Source: Cryptomeria japonica (taxonomy: Eukaryota; Streptophyta; Pinopsida; Cupressales; Cupressaceae). From it: a stretch of 64,000 nucleotides of DNA. Positions 61,665 to 64,000 of the stretch are shown here, in pieces. The first letter of the stretch is position 1. The number at the start of each line of letters is the position of its first letter. Location of the stretch: the NCBI RefSeq assembly GCF_030272615.1, contig NC_081411.1, positions 833,702,136-833,766,135 of the forward strand, read 5' to 3'. Position numbers and translations under genes: made by a program. Under the pieces are notes generated by a model, which saw only the letters and a list, made by a program, of their open reading frames with translations, was not told the DNA's origin and did no database searches.

Positions 61665-61669
61665 ACCAG

Positions 61670-63283
61670 GCCCTCACAGCTTCTTTTAGGGATGTGCAAA
61701 ACTTATGCACCAACACAACCAGGTCATATTCTCCTTTCATTCTCCATGGCAACATACATATTTCAAGATTTAATTTCAGGTTGCTTTGACCTTTATAAAT
61801 GTCCATTGATTATTTCCCAATACAATCTGTATAGCCATTAGGCTTTCCCTGTGGGCTTTCAGGCCCAGGAGATTCTCAAGCCCATGAAGTGGTCGGATGA
61901 AAGGAAAAGAATTTGGAGAAAAATAAAAGTTTGCTTATAACAATAAAAGAGTAGGAAAAAAGCCAAAGTTTACTGGCATGTACATTTATCTGACAAATAG
62001 TTCTTGGATACAGTTTTGCAAATTGAATGCCATTGTTTTGGGTTTAAAGTTTAACTCAAAATCAGGTGTTTGCATCAAAGATTTCGACAACAAAAAAACT
62101 AACACTAATATATTCCACGTATCACATTTAATTTTTTTATTATTAAACATGAATTTTCCTATTGGCAATCCCATTGCAGGTCCTAATAGTGCAAGTGCTA
62201 AGTATTAAACATTTCACAAATTGGCCATAACTTCCCAAGTTACAACTATGAGTTGACCACCAACATGCATTACTTGCCCTTATTTTTTTTCAATCACATC
62301 CAGTCTTACTTCAAAAAAGCTCAGTTCCATGACTCAAAAACACTCACATTCAATCTGCCATCAAACTTAAAAAGTTTCCATTCATAAATGACAATCCTGT
62401 AAGCTTTCTCTGTTGAGGCTTATTCTCACTGACAAACCAGTCCTAGACCTCAACATCTGATCCATCACTATGGATATCATCATCCAAGTTTGCAAACTCA
62501 GTATTCCTAAATGTTTAACTAGCCCCTTAAAATTGTTATCAGTCATCGGACAACAATTATAGGAGGCCACCTTACTAAATATAATCTTATACATCTCAAA
62601 GACAAAGCAGAACTGGCGGATTTTTTAGAAAAATTGATGACTTGTGGGAGTGCATGGTGTGATGGTAAATAGTACAAGAGTCCATCTTTCATCTATATTA
62701 TATCTCATTGTTTGCCAGTTTAGCAATAGAGCAGTATTGGAGAAAACCAAATAACAACTGCTGAGATTAGAATTTATTGATGTTATACTTGTTTGGGGAT
62801 TGTAAAGGTATATGGTGAATATAAATAAAGATGTGATTGTGTTAAGAGTCATGTTTAGTAATGTATATAGTTGGTGTCACAAAATAAGTTAATGCTATTT
62901 GTCATTCATATTTATAATCATTTAGACTCCAAAGTCAAGCGACCATGGATGCACATATCATTGTGGACGATCAAGTCACACCAAAAGACTAAATGGTTGT
63001 ATCCCCTTAGGCTAATTTGGTTAATACTGTGATACACTAGCCTAAAAATGATAAGATTGAGGAGTAAAAGACTTTGTTATATAATTTATTTGTCCTATAA
63101 GAGCAAATAAAAAAGTCATTCCTCTCAATCTCATTGCATATTCAACGATGGTTCTTATGTGAATTGCATTGCTGGTTTTATGGAATCTGTTGCAGATCTG
63201 TTTATAAGCCTCAACATTTGCAAAGTTCATGCAAAGAGTTCCAAGAATGTCCTTTGAAAGATAGAGTCAATGGCTGTGGATTA
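61670..63283. other. Partial upstream VPS53 intron, no gene recognised
   Basis: Small open frames on both strands show no conserved motif. I looked for the expected upstream VPS53 exon (KKLDFAKKHIT region) and did not find it. Confidence 0.45.
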
Positions 63284-64000
63284 TGTAATGTCCCCTTTCT
63301 GTTGTGTCCTAGGATTTACCCTAAGATCACATTTGCAACCAATTAATGTTAGGATGTCATCTTACTAAATAAATGTCTTTGAATGGTGCATGCAGTCCAA
63401 GGTCTGTAACCTGAAACACATATGCAAATATACAAATAGATATATTCATTATTTAGAGAACTTCTCATATTCATAAACATGTAAGTATATTGAAGTTGGG
63501 AGAAGGGACATGGAGGGTCCGCACGAAGCACTTTTCTATAACAAGCCTAAGAAGGTTGTCTACCACAGCCCTCTCCCTTAGTGGCTTGTATCTGCATTCC
63601 TTCTCTCCCTTAGTGGATGTAAGGGGTTACTTGATTCTGTAAGTGCCCTCTTGTCCTAGATGCCACTATGATCATTCTAGGATGGCCTACTTATGAGCCC
63701 GCTCGCCAACCAACTTCTTACTCCTCAGGTCTTCTCCTACAAGAGGGATTTCAGACAAGTATGCATATCATCTATCATAAACGCATATTGGAACAATATC
63801 TATAATGCATAGGCCCTTATTGATATATATGACATTCAATCATGTCTTATATTCTACCACACAAATATATACTTAGCATCATCATTCTGCATGAGCAAAA
63901 TAAATATGTATACAATAATCGATATGGTAGATAAATTATTGTTAGCACAGAAATAATGATCTGATTCTAATTGGAGTATTCGATCTGATTCTCCTTGATG
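63284..64000 (+). repeat. LTR start of the TGTAATGTCCC class, running off the window
   Basis: It begins TGTAATGTCCCCTTTCTGTT. It shares GCATGCAGTCCAAGGTCTG with the 3' LTR of element eta (GTATGCAGTCCAAAGCT). It contains repeated CTCTCCCTTAGTGG modules near 63572 and 63605. Confidence 0.55.

Overview
The window looks like nuclear DNA of a seed plant with a very large, repeat-rich genome, most likely a gymnosperm. That is an inference from two things: one conserved, normally single-copy plant gene is spread over more than 50 kb by giant introns, and those introns are packed with old, nested LTR retrotransposons and hAT transposons. No species can be named from the sequence alone. There are no tRNA or rRNA genes, CRISPR arrays or bacterial-type operons.

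The only host gene I can support is on the minus strand: an internal part of VPS53, a subunit of the GARP/EARP tethering complexes. Eight exons with consistent reading phase and GT-AG borders were placed: 59473-59543, 59261-59385, 43369-43529, 43063-43207, 11278-11341, 9539-9739, 9175-9279 and 8989-9048. They total 932 bp, about 310 codons. The introns between them are 87, 15731, 161, 31721, 1538, 259 and 126 bp. The first exons lie beyond base 64000 and the last exons before base 1.

The 31.7-kb intron (11342-43062) is a stack of insertions. A 1-kb LTR with its primer binding site (13210-14220) starts it. A Ty3/gypsy pol remnant (17.04-17.79, 24.36-25.60 and 29.46-29.55 kb) is split by a 6.6-kb element without pol (17801-24355) and by a minus-strand Copia derivative (26.65-29.46 kb). 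A 1.2-kb hAT derivative sits at 15717-16943. A broken hAT transposase gene (about 29.8-38.95 kb) is itself interrupted by a 451-bp element (30794-31244) and by a complete but mutated Copia element (31525-36847, 195-bp LTRs, TSD GAGAA). A second copy of the 1-kb LTR lies at 41167-42148.

The 15.7-kb intron (43530-59260) holds a gypsy element (44.2-51.64 kb) that is itself interrupted, a small pol-less Copia element (51718-53388, TSD GTTCG) and a minus-strand gypsy-like element (53.4-58.86 kb). The flanking partial introns hold a hAT derivative embedded in TA-rich microsatellites (0.3-2.6 kb), a long minus-strand ORF linked to an LTR (2634-6783), a solo LTR with TSD ACCAG (60909-61664) and the start of another LTR at 63284.

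The best candidate for something undescribed is the set of LTR elements that carry large unfamiliar ORFs and no pol. The ORF at 3679-6783 is open for 1034 codons except for one stop. The element at 17801-24355 carries a gag with five zinc knuckles followed by a roughly 930-residue unknown ORF of similar layout. Other notable items are a GC-rich triple-hairpin sequence (about 167 bp) found in two separate hAT derivatives, and a roughly 1-kb array of degenerate GAAGTTCGCTCATG repeats near 48-49 kb.
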